NCBI RefSeq assembly: GCF_000585395.1 | Contig: NZ_KK073875.1 | Location: 633,186-697,185 of the forward strand | Direction: 5' to 3' | DNA length: 64,000 nucleotides | Source of the DNA: Saccharibacillus sacchari DSM 19268 | GTDB taxonomy: Bacteria > Bacillota > Bacilli > Paenibacillales > Paenibacillaceae | Shown here: piece by piece, positions 45,834-55,572 of the stretch | Layout of the letters: every line of letters begins with the position of its first letter | Position numbering within the stretch: position 1 is the first letter of the stretch | Made by a program: the position numbers and the translations under genes | The notes under the pieces: generated by a model | Told to the model about the DNA's origin: nothing | Seen by the model: the letters and a program-made list of their open reading frames with translations, nothing else | Database searches by the model: none

Positions 45834-47522
45834 ATGTTAAACCGTTCCATCAGCCGCAAAATCATTGTTTTGTCTGGAGCCATTATCCTTGTCGCGAGCC
45901 TGCTGCTGTGCGGGAGTTTTTTCGTCATATTCAATAATACCCTGCACAGCCGAATCATACCGGAATTCAGCAAAACGATGGATCTCAGCGTTTCCGAGAT
46001 TCAAAGCGGGGTCGATCCGACCCAAGCCGGCATGGCTGCCAAAGCCAATGCGGCCGCGTCGATGAAAATGCAAACGTATCTGAATGATTCGGCGGCGGAA
46101 TATCGTCTCGACAACGTCTACATCTTGAATGTTCAAGACAACGAAGCTACGGTCGTACTCGCGAGCAAGGGAGCCGCGATCAAAACCGGGGACAAACTGC
46201 CTGTCAATCCGCAGATGCAGCAAGCGCTCAAAAGCACGAAAGAAGCTGTAGTCACGCCGCTGAATCAAAATAACGGCAAGGCTCAGCTTGAAGGTTACCT
46301 GGCTATATCCGGGAGCACCATGCTTGTAGCGGGCACGATGGATGCCACGTTCGTGACTGAAGTGACTCAAGCCATTCTGTGGACCAGCGTCGCAATCACG
46401 ATCGTGGTTATCATCATCGGCGCACTCGTTGCAGCAGCGGTTAGCCGTCAGATGACGAAGCCGCTCGGCCGACTGGTCAAGCATGCGCGCCTCGTGGCCG
46501 AAGGCGATCTTCAGGAAAATATCGAAGTGAAAGGCCGCGACGAAATCGCCCAACTGGCTTCGGCTTTCCAACAGATGACCAGCAATCTTCGCGGCATGAT
46601 CGGCCAAGTGCTTGAAGCGACGGATCGGGTTAAAAGCGATTCGCTCGAATTGTCGCGCGGAATCGGGTTGCTGTACGAAATCGGGGGCCAAACTTCTTCG
46701 TCGGCAGTCGAAATTGCGCAAAACAGCGAATCTGTAGCCGCCAGCGCTGCTGAAAACGCCAAAGCAATGGAAGAGATCAGCGGCGGTATTCAACATATCG
46801 CCGAGTCCGCTGCCGAAGTCAATGAACAGATCGCCCGCGCTTCCGAGCAGGCGGTATCCGGCAACATGCTGGCCCAGCAAGCCGTAGGTCAAATGAACCG
46901 CGTTCAAGAGATTACGATTGAAGCCCGTTCGTACATCGAAACGATGGGTACGCGCTCCGACGAAATCACGGAAGTGCTTCAAGCCATCACCAGCATCTCC
47001 AAGCAAATTCAAATGTTGTCGCTGAATGCTTCGATCGAAGCAGCGCGTGCCGGCGAGCATGGGCGAGGCTTCGCCGTAGTCGCCGATGAAGTGCGCAAGC
47101 TATCGGATCAGTCACGTGAAGCAACGGGGCAGATCGAACACTCATTATCCGCATTGCGCGAAAATTCCGAACGTTCGGTCGAGGCGATCGGTGCGGTACA
47201 TCACGAGATCATGTCCGGCGCAGAAGCGGTACGCAGTGCCGGAGGCGCATTCGATGAATTGATGAGTCTGATGCAGCAATTCAACCAATCCGTGCAGGAA
47301 GTATCGGCTTCGACCGAACAGGTCTCCGCCGGCAGTCAGCAGGTCACGGCCTCCGTGGAAGAAACAGCCCGGATTACCGAACGCGTGCAGATCCGCGTAC
47401 TGGAAGTATCCGAAGGCAGCACGCGCCAAGTCGAAGAAATGGAAAACTATGCGCGTACCGTAGGCGAACTTACGCATCAGGCAGACGAGTTGCAAGAAAC
47501 GGTCAGACGCTTTAAAATCTGA
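45834..47522 (+). CDS. Methyl-accepting chemotaxis protein
   Basis: Transmembrane chemoreceptor, 562 residues. It has an N-terminal membrane segment (about 10-32), an extracellular sensor domain (about 33-180), a second segment (about 185-208), a HAMP domain ([23 protein letters not shown]), and a long cytoplasmic coiled coil. The signalling tip is [31 protein letters not shown] (positions 46,994 to 47,106, with sequence [16 protein letters not shown] recognisable). ATG 45834 is preferred over an upstream ATG at 45804 because AAGGGAG lies eight bases before it. The ligand is unknown. Confidence 0.95.
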   Translation: MLNRSISRKIIVLSGAIILVASLLLCGSFFVIFNNTLHSRIIPEFSKTMDLSVSEIQSGVDPTQAGMAAKANAAASMKMQTYLNDSAAEYRLDNVYILNVQDNEATVVLASKGAAIKTGDKLPVNPQMQQALKSTKEAVVTPLNQNNGKAQLEGYLAISGSTMLVAGTMDATFVTEVTQAILWTSVAITIVVIIIGALVAAAVSRQMTKPLGRLVKHARLVAEGDLQENIEVKGRDEIAQLASAFQQMTSNLRGMIGQVLEATDRVKSDSLELSRGIGLLYEIGGQTSSSAVEIAQNSESVAASAAENAKAMEEISGGIQHIAESAAEVNEQIARASEQAVSGNMLAQQAVGQMNRVQEITIEARSYIETMGTRSDEITEVLQAITSISKQIQMLSLNASIEAARAGEHGRGFAVVADEVRKLSDQSREATGQIEHSLSALRENSERSVEAIGAVHHEIMSGAEAVRSAGGAFDELMSLMQQFNQSVQEVSASTEQVSAGSQQVTASVEETARITERVQIRVLEVSEGSTRQVEEMENYARTVGELTHQADELQETVRRFKI

Positions 47523-47577
47523 CCGTTCGATCATAATATCCTTCATGAATGTACCTATCGTATTGGATATCGCATAA

Positions 47578-47613
47578 CAAAAAGCCGGGGAAAGGGAGCC
47601 CCGGCTTTTTGTT
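47578..47613 (+). terminator. Terminator of the chemoreceptor gene
   Basis: AAAAAGCCGGGG pairs with CCCCGGCTTTTTG; symmetrical. Confidence 0.85.
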
Positions 47614-47655
47614 ATTCCGAATAATAGGGACATGGCATAGACTAGACGCAGGCGC

Positions 47656-48531
47656 TTACTTGGGGTAGCGGCGAGGATCGGAACGGGCACGAAACAACAT
47701 CTGCGGTGCCCCGATCTCCTCATGCACGACTCGGATCGGCGGCATCACCTCGTACAAGGCGCCGACAACTTCAGGCGTCAGCACTTCTTCGGGCGTGCCT
47801 TCCGCTGCATGCCTGCCCTCGCGAAGCAATAACAATCGCTGCGCATACTGCGAGGCCAAATTCAGGTCATGCAGCACGGCGACGACAGTCAGTCCTTCTT
47901 CTGCCCGCCATTCCTGTACCAACTCCATAATATCCAGTTGATAATGAATATCCAGATATGCGGTCGGCTCATCCAACAGCAATATTTTGGGCTGCTGCGC
48001 CATAACCTGACCGATCGCTACCCGTTGACGCTGCCCTCCGCTCAATTCGTCCAGACGACGCGACAATAACCCGGTCAATGCAAGCCGTTCCGCAATACGC
48101 ATCAACAGCTCCTTCGCAGCCGCCGAATCCGGTTCGCGTCCAAAACGGTTCCGGTAAGGAAAACGTCCCATTTCTAGCGCATCCCGAACCGTGATACCAA
48201 GCGGCGGAAGTCCCTCTTGAGGCAGCACGGCCAATTCGCGGGCCAACTCCCGTCGAGTATATTCCGGCAAAAGTCGTCCATGTACCATGACGCTGCCTGC
48301 CGAAGCACGCTCTGCCCCCGAAATCAGCCCCAGCAAACTGGATTTCCCGCTTCCGTTAGGCCCCAGCACCCCCCAAAACTCCCCGGGCTGAACAATCCAG
48401 CTCAACGGTTCAATAGCTTGATGTCCGTCGTAGGCGCAAGCTGCTCCATGCAGCGCAATGACAGGCGAAGCTTCAGTTGAAGGCGCGTTCTGCCGCTGAC
48501 GACGCTTCCCTATTTTTTTCATCCAGTCCAT
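47656..48531 (-). CDS. btuD: Cobalamin ABC transporter ATP-binding protein
   Basis: ATPase of a FecCD/BtuCD-type importer, 291 residues. Walker A GPNGSGKSS, signature LSGGQRQRVAIGQ, Walker B ILLLDEPTAYLDI. ATG 48531 (MDWMKKIG) has GGGAGG nine bases upstream and overlaps the btuC end by 13 bases. The last gene of btuF-btuC-btuD. Vitamin B12 as substrate is inferred from the upstream cobalamin riboswitch rather than from the protein itself. Confidence 0.9.
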   Translation of the reverse strand: MDWMKKIGKRRQRQNAPSTEASPVIALHGAACAYDGHQAIEPLSWIVQPGEFWGVLGPNGSGKSSLLGLISGAERASAGSVMVHGRLLPEYTRRELARELAVLPQEGLPPLGITVRDALEMGRFPYRNRFGREPDSAAAKELLMRIAERLALTGLLSRRLDELSGGQRQRVAIGQVMAQQPKILLLDEPTAYLDIHYQLDIMELVQEWRAEEGLTVVAVLHDLNLASQYAQRLLLLREGRHAAEGTPEEVLTPEVVGALYEVMPPIRVVHEEIGAPQMLFRARSDPRRYPK

Positions 48532-49574
48532 GATCCGCTTCCTCCCTTCCCGCGCTTGCTTCGTTGCAGCAATAACGCAAAGAACGGCGCTCCGGCAAAA
48601 GCCGTAATTACGCCAAGCGGGATTTCCGTCCCCCCAAATAGGGAGCGAGCCAGCGTATCCGCCCACATCAGGAACAAGGCTCCGCCCAGTGCAGACAAGG
48701 GAACAAGCAGTCTATAATCGGGTCCGGCAATCAATCGAAGCATATGCGGAACGATCAACCCGACGAAACCGATGACGCCCGATACGGATACCGCCGCAGC
48801 CGTGACGAGCGTAGCCACCAGCAATACCGTCATTTTGGTTCGTTCCGTGTTCAAGCCCAATTGCCCGGCGCGACGCTCTCCCAAAGCGAAAAGATTCATA
48901 GCCCCCGCGTTTGCCCACAAGAATACTCCGCCGATCAGCACATAGGGCAACAACACCAATGAATAACCCCAACCTCTAAGGTTCAAGCTGCCCATCGTCC
49001 AAAACAAAATTTCGTTAACCGGGCGATCCGACAGGGCCGACAGAAAGGTCACGATTGCGCCGAGAAAAGATTGCATGACTACGCCGGCCAAAAGCAATCC
49101 GTAAATCGGCAGCTTCCCCCGGTCCCTGGCTAGCGCCAACACGACGGTCAGCGTCAACGCTCCAGTGACGAATGCGGTCAAAGGCAATGTCCACTGCCCG
49201 ATCCAAGCTGTTCGCAGACCAAAAAAGATAATCAATGCCGCACCCAGCGAAGATCCCGAAGAGACGCCCAACGTAAAAGGATCGGCAAGCGGATTCCGCA
49301 GCACGCCCTGAAAAGCAGCTCCGGCTACCGCCAACGCCGCGCCGACCAACGCTGCCAGCACGATACGCGGCAGCCTGACTTTTAACACGATCTGCGCTTC
49401 TCCCGCATCCCAGATCTGAGGAAACCATTTCCCGACTCCGGGCAGTTCATGCATCAGAATGGCAAAAATCCGCCCGGCAGGCAGCTCTACCGATCCGATC
49501 CGAAGCGTGAGCACCAGACTGACGAGGAGCAGCAACACTCCCGCTCCTCCGTAACCGCCCAGTCTGCGAGTCAT
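48519..49574 (-). CDS. btuC: Cobalamin ABC transporter permease (FecCD family)
   Basis: Membrane subunit with about nine to ten segments in 351 residues. It shows RLPRIVLAALVGAALAVAG, GVLRNPLADPFTLGVSSGS and VIGFVGLIVPHMLRL, all diagnostic of the FecCD family. The start overlaps the btuF stop by four bases. Confidence 0.92.
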   Translation of the reverse strand: MTRRLGGYGGAGVLLLLVSLVLTLRIGSVELPAGRIFAILMHELPGVGKWFPQIWDAGEAQIVLKVRLPRIVLAALVGAALAVAGAAFQGVLRNPLADPFTLGVSSGSSLGAALIIFFGLRTAWIGQWTLPLTAFVTGALTLTVVLALARDRGKLPIYGLLLAGVVMQSFLGAIVTFLSALSDRPVNEILFWTMGSLNLRGWGYSLVLLPYVLIGGVFLWANAGAMNLFALGERRAGQLGLNTERTKMTVLLVATLVTAAAVSVSGVIGFVGLIVPHMLRLIAGPDYRLLVPLSALGGALFLMWADTLARSLFGGTEIPLGVITAFAGAPFFALLLQRSKRGKGGSGSWTG

Positions 49575-50680
49575 TGCAACGTGTCAGGGTAGATCGCGCC
49601 AAACACCTCGACCAACCCTTCCGACAACCGCGGACCCGGACGGCTGACCAAATTATCGTCGATCGCGAACAACTGGTTCTTTTTCACGGCCTCGATCGCT
49701 GCCCAACCGCTGCGATCCTTGATCGTCTGCGGATCAACGGACAATTGGCTGTACAAGATCACGTCCGGATTGGCCTGAATGATCGCTTCCGCGTCCACTT
49801 CGCTCCATCCTGTCGTTGCATTCGCTGCGTTGACCGCCCCGGAAGTAGCGATCAGCTCATCCATGAACTCCCCTTTGCCGACGGTCCAGCCCGGCGAAAA
49901 TTCCAGGTATGCCGTTTTGCGGTCCGCTTCGTCGATCGAAGCCGCTGCGGTACGAACCTTTTCGATATCGGCACGCATTTTGTCCGTTACGTCTTTCGCT
50001 TCCGTTTGCCGATCCGTAATCTCGCCGTATGTCGTCACGTCGCCGATCACGTCTTCCAGCGTATCCGGATTGAATTTGAACACGTTCAGCCCCAAACCTC
50101 GCAGAGACTCGACTGTCGCATCGTCCGTGACGTCGGCGACGAATACGATATCCGGCTGCGCCGCAACGATCGCTTCCGTATTCAGTTCAAACCCGCCCAT
50201 CTTCGGCTTGGACTTGGCGGCTTCCGGGTAGTCGTCGTTATCCGATACGCCCACGATCTGCTCATCCAATCCCAATGCGAACAAAGCTTCCGTCTCCGAC
50301 GGCGCCAGCGAGACGATCTTGGCAGGAGCGGCGTCAAACGTCACCTCGGTTCCGGTCGCATCGGTTAACGTCAACGGATAAACGGTTTGGCTGGCAGCTT
50401 CGACGGATTCCGTCGTGTCAACCGCCTCTGCCGGAGCCTGTTCGGCAGTTTGCGTTTCGACTTCGGTCGGCTCCGGAGCCACGACCGATTGGCTTTGTCC
50501 GCATGCCGCAAGACTCAATGTCAGCAGCAAAGCTGCCGTGCCCGTCAACAGCGTTCGGCCGAATGGTGACGCCGATGCCCTATGTTTGCCGGCATGCAAA
50601 TTTCCGGCCTGTACGGGATCTGCTTTTTCCGGCCCTGCAACTTCGTTTCCGTTTTCTTCTACACTCGTCTTCATCTTCAC
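49571..50680 (-). CDS. btuF: Cobalamin-binding lipoprotein (BtuF/FepB-like)
   Basis: Extracellular binding component, 369 residues. The signal peptide is unusually far from the start: about 42 charged residues precede LLTGTAALLLTLSLAAC, with the lipidated Cys near residue 60. A Pro/Glu/Thr linker follows, then the periplasmic-binding fold (KIVSLAPSETEALFALG, AAQPDIVFV). GTG 50680 or ATG 50674 may be the start; GGGGG is four and ten bases away respectively. No start nearer the signal peptide has a ribosome binding site. Confidence 0.88.
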   Translation of the reverse strand: MKMKTSVEENGNEVAGPEKADPVQAGNLHAGKHRASASPFGRTLLTGTAALLLTLSLAACGQSQSVVAPEPTEVETQTAEQAPAEAVDTTESVEAASQTVYPLTLTDATGTEVTFDAAPAKIVSLAPSETEALFALGLDEQIVGVSDNDDYPEAAKSKPKMGGFELNTEAIVAAQPDIVFVADVTDDATVESLRGLGLNVFKFNPDTLEDVIGDVTTYGEITDRQTEAKDVTDKMRADIEKVRTAAASIDEADRKTAYLEFSPGWTVGKGEFMDELIATSGAVNAANATTGWSEVDAEAIIQANPDVILYSQLSVDPQTIKDRSGWAAIEAVKKNQLFAIDDNLVSRPGPRLSEGLVEVFGAIYPDTLQ

Positions 50681-50758
50681 GTTTCCCCCTTTTGATTCGA
50701 CTTCGGGTACAGCCTTCGTTTTCCGTCTGACTCAGCGTCTGTCCCCGCCAATCGAAAC

Positions 50759-50779
50759 AAAAAAGCCCTTTCCGGGCCG
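50759..50779 (-). terminator. Terminator controlled by the cobalamin riboswitch
   Basis: Minus-strand GGCCCGGAAAGGGC followed by six T, between the aptamer and btuF. Confidence 0.7.
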
Positions 50780-50889
50780 CAGCCTGCAAAAAGAGCTTCA
50801 TTCGGACGCACGCCAACAAAAGCCCATACCCTGCTTCAAAAAGCGGGCGGGCCAAACATCGGCGTACGTGCATGGAGCGTTCTTTCCGC

Positions 50890-51140
50890 GAAGAACCGGA
50901 CCGGCAACGGGTCTGCGAGGCAGGTCTCCTGACTCACGGGCCGATCGGCACCCCCGTTGATGCGCGGATTGCTCGCACGCTATACGATGATGGATCAGAT
51001 GAATCGGAATCCGCCTTCTCGCACGCTTTCGGCGCACAATGGCTCGTTGGATTCCACCCGTGTTACAGTGGCGGGACCGTGCCGGACTTGCACCGGCTTC
51101 CCTTTTAACCCCAGCAGTGATCCGGACTTCGGTTATTGAC
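50890..51140 (-). promoter_or_regulatory. Cobalamin riboswitch
   Basis: Minus-strand sequence has the conserved core AAGCCGGTGCAAGTCCGGC followed by ACGGTCCCGCCACTGTAA, and near the 3' end the B12 box GAGTCAGGAGACCTGCC (50935-50919). It controls btuF-btuC-btuD, most likely by transcription termination at 50759-50779. Confidence 0.95.
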
Positions 51141-51226
51141 CTAAAGTTCGGTTCAGCCGCTTGGGACCTCGACAGCTGTACATCTATGAAATCGTGAAGG
51201 TCCGTTTATCGGAACCTCGTCCCCCG

Positions 51227-51255
51227 ATTATAGAGGATTGCCGGCACGCGCACAA
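51227..51255 (-). promoter_or_regulatory. Promoter of the btu operon
   Basis: TTGTGC (51255-51250), a 17-base spacer and TATAAT (51232-51227), upstream of the riboswitch. Confidence 0.7.
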
Positions 51256-51281
51256 TATGGATAACTGGGCGTAAACCACAT

Positions 51282-51336
51282 AAAAAACCGCTTTGCGCCT
51301 CTCCTTCTTTTCGGAGTCCCGCAAAACGGTTTTTGT
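51282..51336 (-). terminator. Terminator after the 62-residue gene
   Basis: AACCGTTTTGCGGGACTCCG pairs with a CGGAGAGGCGCAAAGCGGTT-type arm, with A/T runs on both sides. Confidence 0.8.
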
Positions 51337-51377
51337 TCAAAAGATTAAAATCGGGTCACAGCGTCCGCTCCATGTTG

Positions 51378-51566
51378 CTACTTGCGCATATTTTGAGTAT
51401 CTTTGAGCCTGTTTTGCTGATCGAGCATTTGGTCCTTGGTGGCTTCGATTCCTTCCGGAACCGTTTTTCCCGTTCCTTCCACCTGGTTCTCCACAAAATT
51501 TCTCAACTGTCCGCCATGCTCGCTTTCCTTTTTCCGGTCAAGCAGTGCTTTGGCTTTTTCGTCCAT
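51378..51566 (-). CDS. Small hydrophilic protein (62 residues), unknown function
   Basis: Begins MDEKAKALLDRKKESEHGG and is rich in Gln, Glu and Lys with no hydrophobic segment. Predicted helical. AGGAGG precedes the ATG and its own terminator follows, so it is probably expressed. Family not recognised. Confidence 0.7.
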   Translation of the reverse strand: MDEKAKALLDRKKESEHGGQLRNFVENQVEGTGKTVPEGIEATKDQMLDQQNRLKDTQNMRK

Positions 51567-51841
51567 GATGTGTTCAACCTCCTATGCGCTGTCCGCTTCT
51601 CGCGTCCGTCGCCTATTGGTGTTGGGTGAAGATAGTTATGTATTACCCTCTTGCGTCGTCTCAAACCAATAACATCCAAATTTCCGGCATAACTCTGCAA
51701 CACGCATAAAAAAGTCCGGTTTTCCGCCCCGTAATCTTTCTCCGGTACTGGTCTTCCCCGATTTGTATGGTTTACAATGATAGAGGCGAATCAGTATGTA
51801 CACCGAACGCTTACCACTCTGTCAAAACGGGAGGCCATACC

Positions 51842-52846
51842 ATGCTTTTTATCGACAATCAGGGCATTAACGATCCGCGGATCAACCTGGCCATCGAAGA
51901 ATTCGTGCTGCGTCATCTACCGATGGACGGCGACAGCTACTTGCTGTTCTACATCAACGAACCGTCGATCATCATCGGCAAGCATCAGAACACGGTCGAA
52001 GAGATCAATGCGGAGTACGTAAAAGAAAACGGGATCCACGTCGTGCGTCGTTTGTCCGGCGGCGGCGCGGTCTATCACGATCTGGGCAACCTGAACTTCA
52101 GTTTCCTGACCCAAGATGACGGCCAGTCGTTCCACAATTTCCGCAAGTTCACGCTGCCGATGACCGAAGCGCTGCGCGAGCTGGGCGTCGAAGCCGAGCT
52201 GTCCGGCCGTAACGATCTTCAAGTCGGGGAAAAGAAAATCTCGGGCAACGCCCAGTTTTCCACGCGCGGACGCATGTTCAGCCACGGCACGCTCATGTTC
52301 GACTCCGAGCTGGACAACGTGCATTCGGCATTGAAAGCGAACCCGGAGAAATTCAAGTCCAAAAGCACGAAATCGGTCCGCAGCCGCGTTGCCAACATCT
52401 CGGAGTTCATGAACGAGAAGCTGACGATGCAGGAGTTCAAGGACAACATCCTGCGCCATATTTTCAAAGTTGAGCCGAATGAAGTCCCGCAATACGTGCT
52501 GACCGAAGAGGATTGGAAAAAGATCCATGAGATTTCGGAAGAACGCTACCGGAATTGGGATTGGAACTACGGCCAGTCGCCGGAATATAACGTCAAGCAC
52601 GCGAAAAAATTCCCGGTAGGCATTATCGATCTGCGCATGGACGTGAAAAACGGCCATATCGAGGACATCACGATCTTCGGCGATTTCTTCGGCGTGGGCG
52701 ATGCGTCCGAAGTGTCGGATCTGCTTCGCGGCAAGCGCTACGAGGAATCCGAAATCCGCGCCGCGCTTGAAGGCGTGAACCTGAAACATTATTTCGGCAA
52801 CATCGAGACGGAAGACTTTATCGGACTGGTGTTCTTGGAAGACTAA
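51842..52846 (+). CDS. lplJ: Lipoate-protein ligase
   Basis: Activates lipoate with ATP and attaches it to lipoyl domains of 2-oxoacid dehydrogenases or GcvH. The 334 residues have RRLSGGGAVYHDLGNLNFS (about residues 68-86, lipoyl-AMP site), SGRNDLQVGEKKISGNAQ with the catalytic Lys, and the C-terminal accessory domain. ATG 51842 has GGGAGG about seven bases upstream; the frame extends to 51767 without a site. A HAD phosphatase gene follows 30 bp later. Confidence 0.95.
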   Translation: MLFIDNQGINDPRINLAIEEFVLRHLPMDGDSYLLFYINEPSIIIGKHQNTVEEINAEYVKENGIHVVRRLSGGGAVYHDLGNLNFSFLTQDDGQSFHNFRKFTLPMTEALRELGVEAELSGRNDLQVGEKKISGNAQFSTRGRMFSHGTLMFDSELDNVHSALKANPEKFKSKSTKSVRSRVANISEFMNEKLTMQEFKDNILRHIFKVEPNEVPQYVLTEEDWKKIHEISEERYRNWDWNYGQSPEYNVKHAKKFPVGIIDLRMDVKNGHIEDITIFGDFFGVGDASEVSDLLRGKRYEESEIRAALEGVNLKHYFGNIETEDFIGLVFLED

Positions 52847-52876
52847 AAAAATACAGATCGAAACAGGAGAGAAACC

Positions 52877-53677
52877 ATGACTTACAAATTGATTGCAATC
52901 GACATCGACGACACGCTGATTAACGACGACAAACAGGTGACGCCCGCGACTCAAGCCGCTCTGGAGCAAGCGGTCGAAGCAGGCGTTGTGGTGACGCTGG
53001 CAACCGGACGCGCTTACGCTTCCGCGAAGCAGCTTGCCGCTCAGACCGGATTGAATGTGCCGATCATCACGTATCAAGGCGCATTGGTGAAAAACCTGCT
53101 AGACGGCAAAGTGCTGCTGGAACGTCACGTTCCGGTCGAAGCCGCGCTCAAACTGGGCAAATACTGCCTGGAAAACAATCTTCATTTGCAAACGTATATC
53201 GACGACAAGCTGTACGCGCGCGAAGAAAACGAAAAGCTGGTCGCTTACGCCCAGTTGAACAATACGCAATTCTACTTGGAACCTGATTTCGAGAAGCTGT
53301 TCTCGCAGCCGACGCCGAAAATGCTGATCATCGACGATCCGGCGTTCCTGGACGAATTGGCACCGAAGCTGCACGAATTGCTCGGCGACCAGGTGCATAT
53401 CACGAAGTCGAAGCCGCATTTCCTCGAAATCATGCACCATGAAGGCACGAAAGGACATGCTTTGGCTTTCCTGGCCGACTACTTCGGCTGCACGTTGGAA
53501 GAATGCATCGCGATCGGCGACTCGTGGAACGACCACGAGATGCTGGAAGCCGCAGGTCTCGGCGTAGCGATGGGCAATGCGATCGAGCCGCTGAAAGCGA
53601 TCGCCGATTTCATTTCCGCAAGCAACAACGAAGACGGCGTGAAAGTCGTGATCGATAAATTCGTGCTGAATAAATAG
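52877..53677 (+). CDS. HAD-superfamily Cof-type phosphatase
   Basis: Cytoplasmic sugar- or cofactor-phosphate phosphatase, 266 residues. Catalytic motif I is IAIDIDDTLIN (both Asp), motif II is LATGRAYASA, and motif IV is IAIGDSWNDHEML; a Cof-type IIB cap lies between. AGGAGAG precedes ATG. Substrate unknown. Confidence 0.92.
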   Translation: MTYKLIAIDIDDTLINDDKQVTPATQAALEQAVEAGVVVTLATGRAYASAKQLAAQTGLNVPIITYQGALVKNLLDGKVLLERHVPVEAALKLGKYCLENNLHLQTYIDDKLYAREENEKLVAYAQLNNTQFYLEPDFEKLFSQPTPKMLIIDDPAFLDELAPKLHELLGDQVHITKSKPHFLEIMHHEGTKGHALAFLADYFGCTLEECIAIGDSWNDHEMLEAAGLGVAMGNAIEPLKAIADFISASNNEDGVKVVIDKFVLNK

Positions 53678-53683
53678 ACCTGA

Positions 53684-53719
53684 CAAAGCCCGGAAGCGAT
53701 ATGCTTCCGGGCTTTTTTT
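53684..53719 (+). terminator. Terminator of lplJ-HAD
   Basis: AAAGCCCGGAAGC pairs with GCTTCCGGGCTTTTTTT. Confidence 0.85.
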
Positions 53720-53755
53720 CGTTTCTGACGATTCTCAACTGTCTAGGGCATGTTT

Positions 53756-54940
53756 TCAATAAATGCTGAACGAATGAATCGGTTCCCCGTCGTATTCGTA
53801 GCGGAACACGAGCAAAGCGCTTTTCCAGTGGTAGATCATCACGTAACCGCCTTCCAATTCATCCTCGTATTCTTCTTGCGGGGTTCCCAGCCATTCTTTC
53901 ACTTGATGAGTTCGCATGAACGTTCCGTTCAACTGGGTAGTCAGCTCTCCGACCCGTGCATGGGCAGGAATTTTGCCTTGATACATGTAATCGTTAAAGC
54001 CGACCCACAAGTTTCCGTAACCGAAATAACCGCCCCATTCACCGTTTTCGACTTTTTTGGGACTGCCCATGATCGAACGGACTTGTTTTTCCGTCATGCC
54101 GATCTTTACCTGGGGTTGGCCGTGCAGCACGTGCTTTAAGGCGGACTGCTTGATCGAATCAAGCAGCGCATGCGCACCCTGTCCGGTCGGCCAGGCATTG
54201 GACGGCGCATACAAATCGTCGACGTGCCGCAGCTTCAATTGCTTGAGATCCAGCTTATAGATATCGAACCGGTAACGGCCCGAAGAATTGTCGTAAACCC
54301 GTGTCTGAATCCGATCGCCGTTTAATCCCCTCATCGCGTTTTTCGGAGCAGCCGCAATTTCCTTGCCCCAAATGCTGCCGTTGCCGTCGGTAACACCGAG
54401 AGAATGCAATATTCCTCCGGTAATCGCGAATCCTTGGATCAGGTTTACGTTGGAGCTTGCGGCTTCGGACAGAAACAGCAGATCCGGCCGATTCTTGCCG
54501 TCTCCCGGCAACCGGAAGCTTTCATTGCGAGTGGCGTTGAACGAATAGAAGTTCAGGTTGATATTTTGCACGGTTCCCGTCTTTTGCCCGTTTTTCAACA
54601 ATGCCGCTCGGTACGTGCCGGAATAAATGACATCTCCTGCGTTCGCTCCGGCCCAGGCTTCGTTCTGCGTCGTTACCGTTTTTTTCTCGTCGGTTGCGAA
54701 CAGGTATAGCGTATATAACTGCTTTTTTTCATCCCGCATCGGAAAATACAAACGGCTGATCGATTTCAGCTTAGTCGCATCGATCGTCGCGCCTGCCGCT
54801 TCCGCCTGCGCGGCAGGCCAGAACGCAACAGCGGACAACACGAGAATCAAGCTCAATAACAGTGCAAGCCCCCGTGTTGTTTTCAGATTTTTCCCACTCC
54901 TTGAATACAACGCGTACGTTGCTTTTCGGTCTTTCGTCAT
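53756..54940 (-). CDS. Secreted or membrane-anchored protein of unknown function
   Basis: 394 residues. A basic N-terminus and hydrophobic stretch (about 23-40) end in PAAQAEAAGA, a likely signal peptidase I site. The C-terminal part contains KIGMTEKQVRSIMGSPKKV and EWLGTPQEEYEDELEGG, reminiscent of the beta-lactamase-inhibitor-like/BamE or YjgB (DUF4309) fold. The middle part has no recognised relatives. GGAGATG precedes the ATG. Extracellular location is likely; function unknown. Confidence 0.75.
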   Translation of the reverse strand: MTKDRKATYALYSRSGKNLKTTRGLALLLSLILVLSAVAFWPAAQAEAAGATIDATKLKSISRLYFPMRDEKKQLYTLYLFATDEKKTVTTQNEAWAGANAGDVIYSGTYRAALLKNGQKTGTVQNINLNFYSFNATRNESFRLPGDGKNRPDLLFLSEAASSNVNLIQGFAITGGILHSLGVTDGNGSIWGKEIAAAPKNAMRGLNGDRIQTRVYDNSSGRYRFDIYKLDLKQLKLRHVDDLYAPSNAWPTGQGAHALLDSIKQSALKHVLHGQPQVKIGMTEKQVRSIMGSPKKVENGEWGGYFGYGNLWVGFNDYMYQGKIPAHARVGELTTQLNGTFMRTHQVKEWLGTPQEEYEDELEGGYVMIYHWKSALLVFRYEYDGEPIHSFSIY

Positions 54941-55031
54941 TCTGTTTCATCTCCTCTATTATGTATGCTCGCGATCTTCCTCTAACGTACCAGCTTACCA
55001 TATTCGTACAAATCAGAGGTACATATTTATG

Positions 55032-55066
55032 CAAAAAAAGCCCGAAAGCGATTAGGCTTCCGGACT
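55032..55066 (-). terminator. Terminator of the small membrane-protein gene
   Basis: Minus-strand GTCCGGAAGC pairs with GCTTTCGGGC, followed by TTTTTTT. Confidence 0.8.
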
Positions 55067-55112
55067 CGATTCATCTATTCCATATCGCTCATCCCGATCA
55101 ACAACGCCCGCA

Positions 55113-55451
55113 TTACGAGGACACGGAACTGCTTTTGCCTTTTCGTCCACCGTACAAACGCATTGCCCAAGCCACAATGGCCCAGCCCAGACTTACGGCC
55201 ATCAACGGGAACATCACCAGTAACGGAATATCGATCATCGCTCCGATATAATCGGGATTGAATAACTGATAGATCCATCCCGGTAAAGTGGCCAAAAGGC
55301 CGACCGCGAGCAATACTCCGCAGCTGATCCAAGCCCGGCGCGAGAAACGCATCGCTGCGGCGATCAGAGCCAGCAAAATGAGCAGCTCAGCTATCCAGAT
55401 TAAACGAAACAACGGATCGGGAAATGCTTCGGCAGGGTTAATTAACCACAT
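55113..55451 (-). CDS. Small membrane protein (112 residues)
   Basis: Three to four hydrophobic helices (LFRLIWIAELLILLALIAAA, AWISCGVLLAVGLLATLPG, IPLLVMFPLMAVSLGWAIVA). A basic/serine tail follows. GGGGAGAAG lies upstream of the ATG and a terminator follows. No family recognised. Confidence 0.7.
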   Translation of the reverse strand: MWLINPAEAFPDPLFRLIWIAELLILLALIAAAMRFSRRAWISCGVLLAVGLLATLPGWIYQLFNPDYIGAMIDIPLLVMFPLMAVSLGWAIVAWAMRLYGGRKGKSSSVSS

Positions 55452-55572
55452 GGCCTCTTCTCCCCTTCCTTATTCAAATGCCCGTTCATGCCACGCAGCC
55501 TTACTTCTTCTCAACGTCCAAAAGCTGCATGTACGAATACTTACCCGCATACAGACCGCCGACACTTCCACC

